Source: Hyphomicrobiales bacterium (GTDB lineage Bacteria > Pseudomonadota > Alphaproteobacteria > Rhizobiales > Devosiaceae). Taken from it: a stretch of DNA of 64,000 bases. The notes under the pieces are model-generated. The model was not told where the DNA came from, searched no databases, and was given only the letters and a program-made list of their open reading frames with translations. Positions 15,708-26,021 of the stretch are shown in pieces. Position 1 is the stretch's first letter. Each line of letters begins with the position of its first letter. The stretch is taken from contig JAIYDI010000041.1 of NCBI GenBank assembly GCA_027487555.1, forward strand, positions 21,746-85,745, written 5' to 3'. A program made the position numbers and the translations under genes.

Positions 15708-16643
15708 CTACACCCCCAGAAAATACAGCCACCCCGACAAGGTCACGACGCTCAGCACCGTTGTGATCAAAATCGTGTTCGTCGCGACATTGATGCCCCG
15801 GTTATAATAGGTCGCGAACACGAAGGCATTGATGCCCGAGGGCATGGCGGCGAGCAGCACGCCATAGCGCGCATATTCATGCGGTACGCCAATCAGGTAG
15901 CGCATGATGACATAGGCAATCGCCGGCTGCAGGATCAGCTTCATGACGCTCATCGTCAGCGACTGCGCCCAGCTGTCGCGCAGCTTGTATTCGTTGAGCG
16001 CGCCGCCGAGCCCGAACAACGCCGCGGGCGTCACCGCCGCCGCCATCATCGAAACGAAGGCTTCGGCCGGTTCGATCAGCGTCCAGCCCAGAAGGTTGAA
16101 CGCCACGCCCCCCGCGATACCCCACATCAGCGGGTTGATCGCGACGCGGACCAGCGCCTTGCGGATGGTCTGGCCGAGCGGCGCGCCATTGCGGCGGGTC
16201 AACTCCATCGTCACCATGCCCACGGTGATCAGCACCGAGGCGTGGAACGCGATGATGGAGAACGCCGTTACCAGCGCCGGCTGCCCATAGGCGCGCTGCA
16301 TGATCGGGATGCCGATCAGCACCGTGTTGGTGAACATGGCCGAAAAGCCGGAGGCGACGCCCTCGTCGACCTTGTTGCCGAACAGCTTGACCGCGACGAT
16401 GGCGCCGAGCACGAAGCTGGTCATCGCGCCCACATAGAACGGCCCGATCACCGCCCAGTTGAACGTCGTCGAAAAATCCGATGTCGCCATGGCGTGGAAC
16501 AACAGGCACGGCGTCGCGAAATTGTTGACGAACTGCACCAGGCCGCGCACGCCCTCGGCCGGATAAAGCCGGTACCGCACGGCAAGATAGCCCGTCGCCA
16601 TGAGCGCGAAGACCGGCAGTATCACGTTGATGATGGCAAGCAT
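15708..16643 (-). CDS. AEC family transporter (auxin efflux carrier type)
   Basis: A 311-residue membrane protein from ATG 16643 (MLAIINVILPVFALMATGYLAVRY), with about ten hydrophobic segments in the 5+5 arrangement of the AEC family. Family blocks include FTNTVLIGIPIMQRAYG, with the Asn/Pro of the first crossover, and LLAAMPSGINAFVFATYYNRG, the second crossover. Family members export or exchange dicarboxylates and related acids across the inner membrane; the substrate is unknown. It is divergent from glpK across a gap of about 165 bp. Confidence 0.9.
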   Translation of the reverse strand: MLAIINVILPVFALMATGYLAVRYRLYPAEGVRGLVQFVNNFATPCLLFHAMATSDFSTTFNWAVIGPFYVGAMTSFVLGAIVAVKLFGNKVDEGVASGFSAMFTNTVLIGIPIMQRAYGQPALVTAFSIIAFHASVLITVGMVTMELTRRNGAPLGQTIRKALVRVAINPLMWGIAGGVAFNLLGWTLIEPAEAFVSMMAAAVTPAALFGLGGALNEYKLRDSWAQSLTMSVMKLILQPAIAYVIMRYLIGVPHEYARYGVLLAAMPSGINAFVFATYYNRGINVATNTILITTVLSVVTLSGWLYFLGV

Positions 16644-16808
16644 GGACGGGAAGGCGCCGGACGACAGGGACCAGACCCTGATGCCCGCTTGCGTCCGATG
16701 GGTCAATGCGCCAAGAGGCGTGAAACAGACCATTGATTGGCAGGGGGCTCATACCCTAGACGAATGAACAAGGCGAGCCGGACCCGACCGGCACCAGGGG
16801 AGAGGCGA

Positions 16809-18299
<1,491 letters not shown>

Positions 18300-18398
18300 C
18301 TTCAACCGTTCCACCAATGTACAAAACCCAAGCCTGCCTTGACTGTAGGGCGACACGCCGCTTCAAGCGCAGGACCGAGACGCGACAAAGGGTGCACC

Positions 18399-19067
18399 AT
18401 GCCTCGTCCTAACTTCGTATGGCGCCGCCCGAAACGCGGGCGCAAGGTGTTCTTCATCGGCTTCAACAAATGCGGCACCAAGAGCCTGCATGAGCTTTTC
18501 GAGGGGAGTGGATACCGCTCCCTGCACGGGCGCCGCAAGCTTCTGACGGGCAGGAAGATAAACCTTGCCCAGCAGTTCGCTCGAAATATCGCGTCTGGGT
18601 CGCCAATTCTTGCCGGCATTGCAGGCGGCGACGTTTTTTCAGACCTGACATCGGTGTCAGACACTGCCGTGATCGAAGCCTGCCTGATGTTCCGACAACT
18701 GCATCAGCAATATCCCGATGCCTATTTTGTTCTGAATACACGTCCGATGGAGCACTGGATTCAGTCACGCCTGAACCATGGCAACAGCACAGTCGGCAGC
18801 TTCACACAGCGCTATATGCGCGCCACCGGCGATACGCACGAGCAGGTGATCGAACGGTGGCGAAATCTGTTCCTGCAGCATCATGAGGACGTTCGGACCT
18901 ATTTCAAGGACAAGGGGCGCTTCCTCGAGTTCCCGATATATGGCGACGTTTCGGCATTGATCGAATTCGTGCGCGAGGACTACTCGCTGCGAGAATCAAA
19001 ATGGCGTCACCTCGGCAAGACCACCGAGCGGGAGGCCCGGCGCAAGCGCGCTATCGAGCAGAATTGA
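18399..19067 (+). CDS. Sulfotransferase family protein
   Basis: A 222-residue protein from ATG 18399. The 5'-phosphosulfate-binding loop is FFIGFNKCGTKSLHELF (about residues 20-36), typical of stand-alone bacterial sulfotransferases. LNTRPMEHWIQSRLNHG supplies the 3'-phosphate-binding Arg/Ser region. It would move sulfate from PAPS to a glycan, lipid or protein. The acceptor is unknown, and neighbours (glpK, CAP lipoprotein) do not point to one. Confidence 0.82.
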   Translation: MPRPNFVWRRPKRGRKVFFIGFNKCGTKSLHELFEGSGYRSLHGRRKLLTGRKINLAQQFARNIASGSPILAGIAGGDVFSDLTSVSDTAVIEACLMFRQLHQQYPDAYFVLNTRPMEHWIQSRLNHGNSTVGSFTQRYMRATGDTHEQVIERWRNLFLQHHEDVRTYFKDKGRFLEFPIYGDVSALIEFVREDYSLRESKWRHLGKTTEREARRKRAIEQN

Positions 19068-19159
19068 GGCAAAGCTCAGCGGATTCGCGCACCATCATCG
19101 CCTGCCGCGCTCCGTCACCGGCGCCGCCATGCTGGCCCTCGGAGAAAGCCGCTCATTGG

Positions 19160-19678
19160 TCAGGTCATCCACGCCGAAGTCGGCCCACCCGCGATGAAGG
19201 CCCAATATACGCCATAGCGGCTGCGCTTGGTCTTGGGCACCACGGATACGGCGAGGCCGAATTCCACGAACTTCGTGGATAGCAGCGTCTCTCGGTGCCC
19301 CCGCGAGTGCATCCAGCCGTCGATCGCCTGTTCGAGCGTCTGCTGCCCACCAGCGACATTCTCGCCAACCGCCCCCTCATACCCGGCCTTGCTGACGCGC
19401 TGGCGCAGGGTCTCGCCAAGGTCGTGGCTCAACTGGTCCTTGGTTGCCATCAGCGTCGCCTGGGTGCGCGCCGCCGTCTCGAGTTCCGGGCAGTAGCGCA
19501 GCGGTGGCTTGCCATGCGCCATGCGGATGCCGTTGATTGCGGCGACAACGCGGGCACGCGTCACTTCGCGAGGCGTTATGGGGCCACCCTTCAGGGGCGC
19601 GAACGCCTCGGCACCGCTGCAGGCGGCGAGAAGCGAAATGGCTGACAGGCCGATAAGGCCACGGCGCGAGAGAGGCAT
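19160..19678 (-). CDS. CAP (SCP/PR1) domain lipoprotein
   Basis: A 172-residue protein from ATG 19678. The signal MPLSRRGLIGLSAISLLAAC ends in a lipobox (LAAC), so Cys20 should be lipidated. The CAP domain is recognised by AINGIRMAHGKPPLRYCPELETAARTQATLMA, SHDLGETLRQRVSKAGYEGAVGENVAGG and AIDGWMHSRGHRETLLSTKFVEFGLAVSV, with the usual cavity His/Glu/His residues. Bacterial CAP proteins are extracytoplasmic, and their biochemical role is mostly unknown. Confidence 0.9.
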   Translation of the reverse strand: MPLSRRGLIGLSAISLLAACSGAEAFAPLKGGPITPREVTRARVVAAINGIRMAHGKPPLRYCPELETAARTQATLMATKDQLSHDLGETLRQRVSKAGYEGAVGENVAGGQQTLEQAIDGWMHSRGHRETLLSTKFVEFGLAVSVVPKTKRSRYGVYWAFIAGGPTSAWMT

Positions 19679-19886
19679 GACGGCGGGTCCGGGACTAAGT
19701 TCCACGTCTGAAACTACCCGGAAACATGGCTTCTGCAAGGCCTTGCAAACTCAACACCAACAGGTGATCAAAGGTTCCGGGTCGAGCGAAATTTGAACAA
19801 AATTAAGCTTGAATCCAAGCCGTTCTCGCCAAAAACGCAAGCGTGGCGCAGCCTCACCCTCGCGAGATGTGTGAGGGGTTTTCGCG

Positions 19887-20042
19887 ATGGAACCGGATAC
19901 GGGCTTTTTCGGCGTGAGGAACATGCGGGCCGACGAGATGGCCACCCGCATCCAGTTCACCAAGGTGATGCTGTTCGCGTCCGCGGCGGCATCGCTGTCG
20001 ATCGTCGGGCTGTGCGCCTTAGTCGTGCGCCTCATGGCCTGA
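19887..20042 (+). CDS. Small single-pass membrane protein
   Basis: A 51-residue open frame. The ATG at 19887 follows a GAGGGG ribosome binding site with normal spacing. The N-terminal half is polar (MEPDTGFFGVRNMRADEMAT) and the C-terminal half is one hydrophobic segment (KVMLFASAAASLSIVGLCALVVRLM), ending in Ala. Its 3' end overlaps the opposite-strand MraY-like gene by 24 bp. I do not recognise a family. Support comes from the ribosome binding site and the clean membrane-anchor pattern. Confidence 0.5.
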   Translation: MEPDTGFFGVRNMRADEMATRIQFTKVMLFASAAASLSIVGLCALVVRLMA

Positions 20043-21056
20043 TGCGGCCCCTGCCCCGGCCTGCAGCACAAATCCCACGAGCCCCGCAGCAGTGAGGAGC
20101 GCGACCCACGGCCCCGCCAGCGGCCATTGGCCAGCCACCCAGGCGAGCGGCAGAAGCAGCATGACATTTATCGCCATGTAGAGTGCGCTGACCCGCCCGT
20201 GGCTTTGCAAACGTCGGGCCAGGTGCTGATAGGCATGGCTGCGATGGGCCCGGAGCAACGGCGCGCGCCGAACAGCCCGACGCCCGAGCGTCACGACTCC
20301 ATCCGCAAGAAACAGCCCCGCGAGGATCAGCCATTGCCAGGGCGTCAGCCACGCGCCGCTGATGGTGACGAAAGCGAAAAATCCGATCATCAGCCCCAGA
20401 TACGTGCTTCCGGTATCGCCCATGAAGATGCGCGCCGGCGGCCAGTTGAACGGGAGAAAACCGAGCACGGCCCCGGCAAGCGCCACCATCCACCACAAGA
20501 AGGGATGGAACTCGACACCCGGCATCCGCACCACCGCCAGCAGCGCCGCGCCCAGCAGCAGGAAGATCGCCTCGCCCGCCGCGAGCCCGTCGATTCCGTC
20601 CATGAAATTGAACAGATTGATGAAGGCGACGACGGCGAGCACGATCAAGACCAGCAGCACGCCTTCGGGCAGGATGATGCCAAGCACCGCCGCGGCCGGA
20701 TCAAGCGGGAAGATGCCGATCACCAGCCCGGCGAGCAGCACCTGCGCGGCAAGCCGCCACTTGATCGCCACGCCCTGCCGATCATCCCAGAAGCCGATAA
20801 AGGCGAGCAAGGCGCCCGCCGTGATCACCGTGATCCCCACTTGCGGCTCCCAGAAACCGACAAGCAGCAATCCCGCCAGCGAGCCGCCGACGACGATGCC
20901 CAGCCCTCCCCCCGTCGGCGTCGGTGTCACATGCGAGGAGCGGTCATTGGGCGTGTCGACGAGGCCGAGCCGCGGCGCGCGCCACTTCACCAGCCATACG
21001 GTGAGCGCCGAGATCAGCGCAGCGCCGGCAGCGATGATGAAACCGAACACTTCCAT
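20019..21056 (-). CDS. MraY/WecA-like polyprenyl-phosphate sugar-1-phosphate transferase
   Basis: A 345-residue polytopic protein from ATG 21056 with about ten membrane helices. The family's cytoplasmic motifs are DTPNDRSSH (34-42), FIGFWDDRQG (87-95), NLFNFMDGIDGLAAGE (147-162), GDTGSTYLG (213-221) and the histidine motif HRSHAYQHLARR (271-282). These bind Mg2+ and the UDP-sugar. It should transfer a HexNAc-1-phosphate to undecaprenyl phosphate at the inner membrane to begin an O-antigen or exopolysaccharide. No glycan cluster is adjacent. The strict Gly/Asn-rich MraY signature is not evident, so WecA-type is favoured. Confidence 0.92.
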   Translation of the reverse strand: MEVFGFIIAAGAALISALTVWLVKWRAPRLGLVDTPNDRSSHVTPTPTGGGLGIVVGGSLAGLLLVGFWEPQVGITVITAGALLAFIGFWDDRQGVAIKWRLAAQVLLAGLVIGIFPLDPAAAVLGIILPEGVLLVLIVLAVVAFINLFNFMDGIDGLAAGEAIFLLLGAALLAVVRMPGVEFHPFLWWMVALAGAVLGFLPFNWPPARIFMGDTGSTYLGLMIGFFAFVTISGAWLTPWQWLILAGLFLADGVVTLGRRAVRRAPLLRAHRSHAYQHLARRLQSHGRVSALYMAINVMLLLPLAWVAGQWPLAGPWVALLTAAGLVGFVLQAGAGAASGHEAHD

Positions 21057-21126
21057 GGCACCGCGTCTCCCTCTTGCACGTCCGTTCCGGATAGTACGGG
21101 TGCCCCCAGTGCGACAAGACAAACAG

Positions 21127-21152
21127 AAAGCCCCGGTCGAAACCGGGGCTTT
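21127..21152 (-). terminator. Strong rho-independent-like terminator
   Basis: AAAGCCCCGGT (21127-21137) pairs perfectly with ACCGGGGCTTT (21142-21152) over a CGAA loop. On the minus strand it is followed by a T-rich tract (CTTTCTGTTTGTC). It lies downstream of the SDR operon that ends at 21309 and upstream of the MraY-like gene, so it probably ends that operon. Confidence 0.75.
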
Positions 21153-21189
21153 GGTGAACCTGAAAAGCTGCCGGCCAGGAACCATTGGC

Positions 21190-21284
21190 CTCACCTTGAG
21201 CCCGTCGAAAGACTCCGAAGGGCCTATGGTTGCGTGGCTGGCGTGCCGTTTTGGCCTCGTGGTTCGGCAAGCTCACCCTGAGGT
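21190..21284. repeat. REP-type repeat pair, copy 2
   Basis: CCTCACCTTGAGCCCGTCGA begins near 21190, and an inverted partner (GGTTCGGCAAGCTCACCCTG) near 21262. These are the same family as at 1759-1832. The pair is intergenic, just downstream of an operon end. Confidence 0.65.
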
Positions 21285-21308
21285 CAAACCGGCAAGCATG
21301 GCGGCAGA

Positions 21309-22118
21309 TCAGCCCGGGAACAGCTGCAGCCCGCCATCGACACGCAGCAGCTGGCCGTGGATGAACTTGGCCTCGGGCGAGCAGAGGAACACCACCGCAT
21401 CGGCGATTTCCTCCGGCTCGGCATAGCGGTCGAGCGACACCTTGTTCGAGTTCATCTTGTCCGGATCGACAACGCGCGTCGCCTGGAAGCGCGCGGTCTT
21501 GGCCGGCCCCGGGCTCACGGCATTCACCCGCACGCCATGCACGCGCACCTCGTCCGCAAGGCAGCGCGTGTAGTGCGTCACCGCCGCCTTCAGCGTCGCG
21601 TAGATGCCGCCATGGCTCACACCGATCTGCGCGGCAACCGAAGCGATATTGACCACGATGCCATGCTCGCGCGCGACCATCTGCGGCACGAAGGCCTGTG
21701 TCACCAGCATGGTGCCGATCAGGTTATTGTTGGTCAGCGTGATCAGGTCCTCGTAGGTGATGCCGAGGATATTGTTCGGCACGGGCTTCCCGCCCGAGGC
21801 GCCGATATCGCCGCCGGCGCAGTTCACCAGGATTTCAACCGGACCGAACTTGCTCTCGATCTCATCGCGCATTTTGGCCACCGCATCGCGGTCACCGATA
21901 TTGCCGGTGACGCCCATCGCGCGGACGCCCATGGCTTCGATCTGCTTCACCACGTCGCCGAGGTTCTTGGCCTCGCCGAACTTGGCCGTCTCCTCCCACG
22001 CAAGGTCATGCACGACCACGTCAGCGCCGCGCGAGGCGAGCTTGCGTGCCATGACATTGCCAAGGCCGCGGCCGGAGCCGGTGACGAAAGCGATTTTACC
22101 CGAAAGATCCTGTGCCAA
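21309..22118 (-). CDS. SDR family oxidoreductase
   Basis: A 269-residue short-chain dehydrogenase with VTGSGRGLGNVMARKLA (cofactor loop), the NCAGGD version of the NNAG motif, and the active-site YATLK in GGIYATLKAAV. VFLCSPEAKFIHGQLLRVDGGLQLFPG closes it. It sits at the end of a three-gene group (SDR, TIM-barrel isomerase, SDR) beside a glucose-type ABC importer, so a role in oxidising or reducing an imported sugar derivative is plausible. The substrate is not known. Confidence 0.92.
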   Translation of the reverse strand: MAQDLSGKIAFVTGSGRGLGNVMARKLASRGADVVVHDLAWEETAKFGEAKNLGDVVKQIEAMGVRAMGVTGNIGDRDAVAKMRDEIESKFGPVEILVNCAGGDIGASGGKPVPNNILGITYEDLITLTNNNLIGTMLVTQAFVPQMVAREHGIVVNIASVAAQIGVSHGGIYATLKAAVTHYTRCLADEVRVHGVRVNAVSPGPAKTARFQATRVVDPDKMNSNKVSLDRYAEPEEIADAVVFLCSPEAKFIHGQLLRVDGGLQLFPG

Positions 22119-22131
22119 AGCCGGCCTCCAA

Positions 22132-23106
22132 TCACATCAAACCGAGAGCCTTGAGGTTCCGGGCGCTCTGCCGGTACTGCTCAAGCTCATATTGCGCCAA
22201 GTCGTGGTCGGCACCCTTTTCCCAGGGTGTCTGCCAGTCCGCGTCATCCGCCAGCCGGTTCTTCCTTGCCGCTTTCAGGCAGGCCGCAAGCTCCTCGGCC
22301 GGCTTCGGCGCGTAGCCGTGCCACCATTCGGGCGTCAGCAGCTTCACGTGCCGCGCCTCGAGCGCACCGACTTCGATGCACGCGACGAGCTCCTCGTTGT
22401 GCTTGCCGATGATCTCGAACATCTCCGTATAGGGCACGCATCCGTCGCCCGAAGCGCAACGCACGAGGCGCAGCCCCTCCTCGGTGAACTGCACGCGATA
22501 GTCCTTGATGTGGCAGTAGCGCACATAGGGCGCGATCACACGGGTGAAGTCGATCGGCGATTCGGCAACTGGAAACGTGTTCGCCATGTCGAAGACGATG
22601 CGCACCGCCGGGCCATATTCCTCGCACAGCCCCACCAGTTCACGCGAAGTGAAATCCTGGTGGTTCTCGATCAGCAGCGTCACGCCTGCGGCTTCCGCCA
22701 TCGGGGCGAAGCGCTCGAGCTTGTCATTCACCGAATGCACGAGTTCGTGCCAGCGCTGGCCTGCGGCCGCACGGTCACCGCAAAGAATCGGAGTCAGCGC
22801 CAGCCGGATCAGCTTGGTGTCGAGCGCCTTGGCCGCCTTGATGAGGAATTCGACATCGCCATGCTGGAGGCCCGAACTGATGATCCGCTTCCAGCCCTTC
22901 TGGTCGAGCCGCGCGCGGAGCGCCGGCAGATCTGCGTCCTTCAGCCAGCCTTCCCACAGCTCGACTGCCTTTCCGCCAAGCTCCTCCGTGAGCGCGAGAA
23001 AGCCCTCGAGACCCGCGGGTTTCGGGTTCGCGCGCGGCGTACCGGCCGCCTGCAGGCCGAGGTAATAGGTCAGCCCATATGGGTTGAGGCCGGTGGTGAG
23101 CTTCAT
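22132..23106 (-). CDS. Sugar phosphate isomerase/epimerase-like TIM-barrel protein
   Basis: A 324-residue protein from ATG 23106, which follows GAGGGAAC. Xylose-isomerase-like (AP endonuclease 2 fold) features include a metal-binding Glu/His/Asp pattern: GVTLLIENHQDFTSRELVGLCEEYG, VRIVFDMANTFPVAE and APYVRYCHIKDYRVQF. Family members isomerise or epimerise keto sugars and related polyols in the cytoplasm. It is flanked by two SDR genes 14 and 53 bp away, so one pathway is likely. The substrate is not identifiable. Confidence 0.87.
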   Translation of the reverse strand: MKLTTGLNPYGLTYYLGLQAAGTPRANPKPAGLEGFLALTEELGGKAVELWEGWLKDADLPALRARLDQKGWKRIISSGLQHGDVEFLIKAAKALDTKLIRLALTPILCGDRAAAGQRWHELVHSVNDKLERFAPMAEAAGVTLLIENHQDFTSRELVGLCEEYGPAVRIVFDMANTFPVAESPIDFTRVIAPYVRYCHIKDYRVQFTEEGLRLVRCASGDGCVPYTEMFEIIGKHNEELVACIEVGALEARHVKLLTPEWWHGYAPKPAEELAACLKAARKNRLADDADWQTPWEKGADHDLAQYELEQYRQSARNLKALGLM

Positions 23107-23158
23107 CTTGTTCCCTCTTTGGCTTTCGCGTTTCCCGAAAACGCGCCGGTGCCCGCGC

Positions 23159-23929
23159 TCAGCGCAGCCCCGCATCCACGGTGATCGCCTGCTTGGTGAT
23201 CATGCGGCTGTCGTCGGCCGCAAGAAACAGCACTGTCCGGGCGATTTCCGCGCCGAGCAGCACCTGCTTGATCAACTGGCGCGAGACCACGGCGTCAATT
23301 GAACCTTCGGTGGTGAACCACAGCCGCTTCTGCCGCTCGGTGATCACCGCGCCGGGCTCGATGGCGTTGACCCGGATATTGTCGGTGCCAAAGCCGCGCG
23401 CCAGCGCCCGCGTCAGCCCGATGACGCCGGACTTCGCCGTAGCGTACGCTGCCATGTTATCCGCCCCGCCGCGCCAGGCGATCGAGGAAAAATTGATGAT
23501 CGAGCCATGGCCCAGCGCCTGCATCTGCGGGCGCACCGCCTGGGCCGCGAAGAACTGCGGCTTGAGGTTGATCGCCTGGTTGCGGTCCCAATAGGCCTCG
23601 GTCATGTCGTCTATCGCGTGTCGGTCGTCGTTTGCGGCGTTATTCACCAGAACCGCGATGTTGCCGAGCTGGCGCCCCGCCTCGCCTATGCATGCCTGCA
23701 GTGCCGCGATATCGGTGACATCGCACTTGATGAACAGCGACCCCGTCTCGGCCGCCAGTACCGCGCCCTCCGCCTCGAGAATATCGACAAAGGCGACCTT
23801 GGCGCCGTTCGCGGCGAAGGCGTTGACGATATCGGCACCGATACCGGTCGCGCCGCCTGTAACGAACACGACCCGGCCGACGAGGCTGGGATAAGTGGCA
23901 AACCCGGGAATTCTGCAGTCCTCTTGCAA
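23159..23929 (-). CDS. SDR family oxidoreductase
   Basis: A 256-residue short-chain dehydrogenase: VTGGATGIGADIVNAFA cofactor loop, VNNAANDDRH, active-site Ser in IINFSSIAWRGGADN, and YATAKSGV with the catalytic Tyr and Lys. LFLAADDSRMITKQAITVDAGLR is the typical C-terminus. It resembles sugar or polyol dehydrogenases of the galactose/L-fuconate type, but this cannot be settled by eye. It begins the SDR/isomerase/SDR group downstream of the ABC importer genes on the same strand. Confidence 0.92.
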   Translation of the reverse strand: MQEDCRIPGFATYPSLVGRVVFVTGGATGIGADIVNAFAANGAKVAFVDILEAEGAVLAAETGSLFIKCDVTDIAALQACIGEAGRQLGNIAVLVNNAANDDRHAIDDMTEAYWDRNQAINLKPQFFAAQAVRPQMQALGHGSIINFSSIAWRGGADNMAAYATAKSGVIGLTRALARGFGTDNIRVNAIEPGAVITERQKRLWFTTEGSIDAVVSRQLIKQVLLGAEIARTVLFLAADDSRMITKQAITVDAGLR

Positions 23930-23931
23930 CT

Positions 23932-23985
23932 AGAGCGCTTTAGGGAAGAATTGCATCACCCTTCCTGAAAGCGCGACAACGCAAA
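23932..23985. repeat. Mosaic intergenic repeat, copy 2 (left module)
   Basis: This sequence (AGAGCGCTTTAGGGAAGAAT ... GCATCACCCTTCCTGAAAGC, then GCGACAAC) matches the left hairpin module at 9523-9560. The stem is imperfect and the right ATTTCA module is missing. It separates the ABC ATPase gene from the SDR gene. Confidence 0.65.
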
Positions 23986-23988
23986 GCC

Positions 23989-25095
23989 TCAGATCAGCCG
24001 CTCGGTCGCGGGATCGAACAGGCAGGCGCGCGTCATGTCGACGGCGAGCGGCATGTCCTCTCCGGTCTTGGGCGCCTCGTCCGGCGAGAACCGGCCGACC
24101 ACTTCCTTCTGGCCGAACTTCAGTACCGCCATGGTTTCGGCGCCCGTCGGCTCCACCACTTCCACCGGTGCCGACAGTGTTGCGAAGCCGGCGCGCTCGG
24201 ACGTCGCCGAACTCTGGCGGCTGAGGTGCTCCGGTCGGATGCCGAGGATCACCGAGCGACTTGTCGCCCTTTCGGCAACGCCGTTCTGCAACTGCAGCAT
24301 CGCCGTGCCGCCATTGACGAGCGGGAAACTTACCGCCGGCGTGCCATTGGCCGTGGTTATTTCGCCATTGATGAAGTTCATCGAAGGCGAGCCCATGAAT
24401 CCGGCGACGAACACATTGGACGGGCGATTGTAGATCACCTCGGGCTCGTCGAACTGCTGCACTTCGCCCTTGTGCATCACCGCGATGCGTGACGCGAGCG
24501 TCATGGCTTCGATCTGGTCGTGCGTCACATAGATGGTGGTCTTGCCAACACGCTGGTGCAACTTCTTGATTTCCGTCCGCATGTCGACGCGCAGCTTCGC
24601 GTCGAGGTTGGAGAGCGGCTCGTCGAACAGGAACAGCGCCGGATCGCGCACCAGCGCGCGCCCCATGGCGACGCGCTGCCGTTGCCCGCCCGAGAGCTGG
24701 CCCGGCTTGCGGTTCAGCAGCGGCTCGATCTGCAGCAGCGCCGCCACGCGGGCGATCGCCGCCTGCTGTTCCGGCTTCGGCACGTTGCGGCTTTCCATGC
24801 CGAACGCCATGTTCTCCTTCACCGTCATGGTGGGGTAGAGCGCGTAGGACTGGAACACCATGGCGATGTCGCGATCCTTGGGCGCCACAGAATTCACCAT
24901 GCGGTCGCCGATCCAGATCTCACCCTGGGTGATGGATTCAAGCCCGGCCGTCATGGCGAGCAACGTCGATTTTCCGCAGCCCGACGGCCCGACCAGTGCA
25001 ATGAATTCGCCGGTCTTCGCTTCGAGATTGATGCCCTTGAGCACCTCGACCGAACCATAGTTTTTCCGCAGATTGCGGATGGTCAGCGATGCCAT
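23989..25095 (-). CDS. CUT1 sugar ABC transporter ATPase (UgpC/MalK type)
   Basis: A 368-residue protein with Walker A GPSGCGKST, Q-loop VFQSYALYPTMTVKENM, signature LSGGQRQRVAMGRAL, Walker B LFLFDEPLSNLD and H-loop YVTHDQIEAM, followed by the C-terminal regulatory TOBE/OB region (FVAGFMGSPSMNFINGEI...ILGIRPEHL). The start has a GGAGG ribosome binding site. Its partners are the two permeases and the binding protein upstream. As the only UgpC-type ATPase in the window, it may also energise the ATPase-less importer at 35593-38777. Confidence 0.96.
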   Translation of the reverse strand: MASLTIRNLRKNYGSVEVLKGINLEAKTGEFIALVGPSGCGKSTLLAMTAGLESITQGEIWIGDRMVNSVAPKDRDIAMVFQSYALYPTMTVKENMAFGMESRNVPKPEQQAAIARVAALLQIEPLLNRKPGQLSGGQRQRVAMGRALVRDPALFLFDEPLSNLDAKLRVDMRTEIKKLHQRVGKTTIYVTHDQIEAMTLASRIAVMHKGEVQQFDEPEVIYNRPSNVFVAGFMGSPSMNFINGEITTANGTPAVSFPLVNGGTAMLQLQNGVAERATSRSVILGIRPEHLSRQSSATSERAGFATLSAPVEVVEPTGAETMAVLKFGQKEVVGRFSPDEAPKTGEDMPLAVDMTRACLFDPATERLI

Positions 25096-25112
25096 GACTT
25101 AAGCCTCCGAAT

Positions 25113-26021
25113 TCATTTGATCGCGCCTTGCGTGAGGCCGCGGACGAAATACTTGCCACCGAAAAAGTAGACCAGCAGCGGCGGCAGGGCGCCGATCAGC
25201 ACCGCGGCGCTCATGACATCGTAGGAGCGCACCGTCGTACCGCTCATCGACAGCGCCACCAGTGCAGCGGTGATGGGCTGGTTTGCACCCGAATTCAGCA
25301 CCACGCCGAACAGGTACTCGTTCCAGATACCGGTAAACTGCCAGATCACCGTGACGATGAGGATCGGCGGGGAGATGGGCAGGATGATCTTGTAGAAGAT
25401 GCGCCAGAAGCCCGCACCGTCTATACGCGCCGCCTTCACCAGGTCATCGGGGATACCGATGAAGTAGTTGCGGCAGAACAGCGTGGTGAAGCTGAGGCCC
25501 TGGATGCAGTGCACGAGGATCAGCCCGTAGACCGAATTCGAAAGCTCGAGCTGGCCGAGTACGAAAGCCCAAGGCAAGAGCGCGATCTGGCCGGGCATGA
25601 ATACGCCGAGCAGCATCATGCCGAAGATTACCTCGGAGCCGGGGAACTTCCACTTGCTGAGCACATAGCCGTTTATGGCGCCGAGCGCGGTAGAGATGAT
25701 GGTCGCCGGAACCACCATCATGATCGAATTCCAGAAGTAGCGCTGCATGCCGGCGCATTGACCGCCGATGCAGAACTCACCCCAGGCCTGTGGCCATGCG
25801 CTGAGGTGCAGACTCTGCGGCAGGGACATCAGCCCATTGGCCGAGATTTCCTCGAGCGGGCGGAACGAGTTGACGATCACCACCAGCAGCGGGACGATGT
25901 AGAACAGCGCAAATGCTGTCAGCAGCCCGTAGATGACGATGCGGCTGATCATCCGGCGCCGGCTGGCGGCGCTGGCCTCATGGTCGATGATTGGACTGGA
26001 CGACAGGGTTGCATCAGCCAC
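25113..26021 (-). CDS. CUT1 sugar ABC transporter permease (MalG type)
   Basis: A 302-residue inner-membrane permease with six predicted helices. The EAA loop that docks to the ATPase is IPDDLVKAARIDGAGFWRIFYKIILPIS. VSFRPLEEI in the form VNSFRPLEEISANGLMSLP is typical of the first periplasmic loop. The gene overlaps the end of the upstream permease gene by 8 bp. It forms a heterodimeric channel with that permease. Confidence 0.94.
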   Translation of the reverse strand: MADATLSSSPIIDHEASAASRRRMISRIVIYGLLTAFALFYIVPLLVVIVNSFRPLEEISANGLMSLPQSLHLSAWPQAWGEFCIGGQCAGMQRYFWNSIMMVVPATIISTALGAINGYVLSKWKFPGSEVIFGMMLLGVFMPGQIALLPWAFVLGQLELSNSVYGLILVHCIQGLSFTTLFCRNYFIGIPDDLVKAARIDGAGFWRIFYKIILPISPPILIVTVIWQFTGIWNEYLFGVVLNSGANQPITAALVALSMSGTTVRSYDVMSAAVLIGALPPLLVYFFGGKYFVRGLTQGAIK

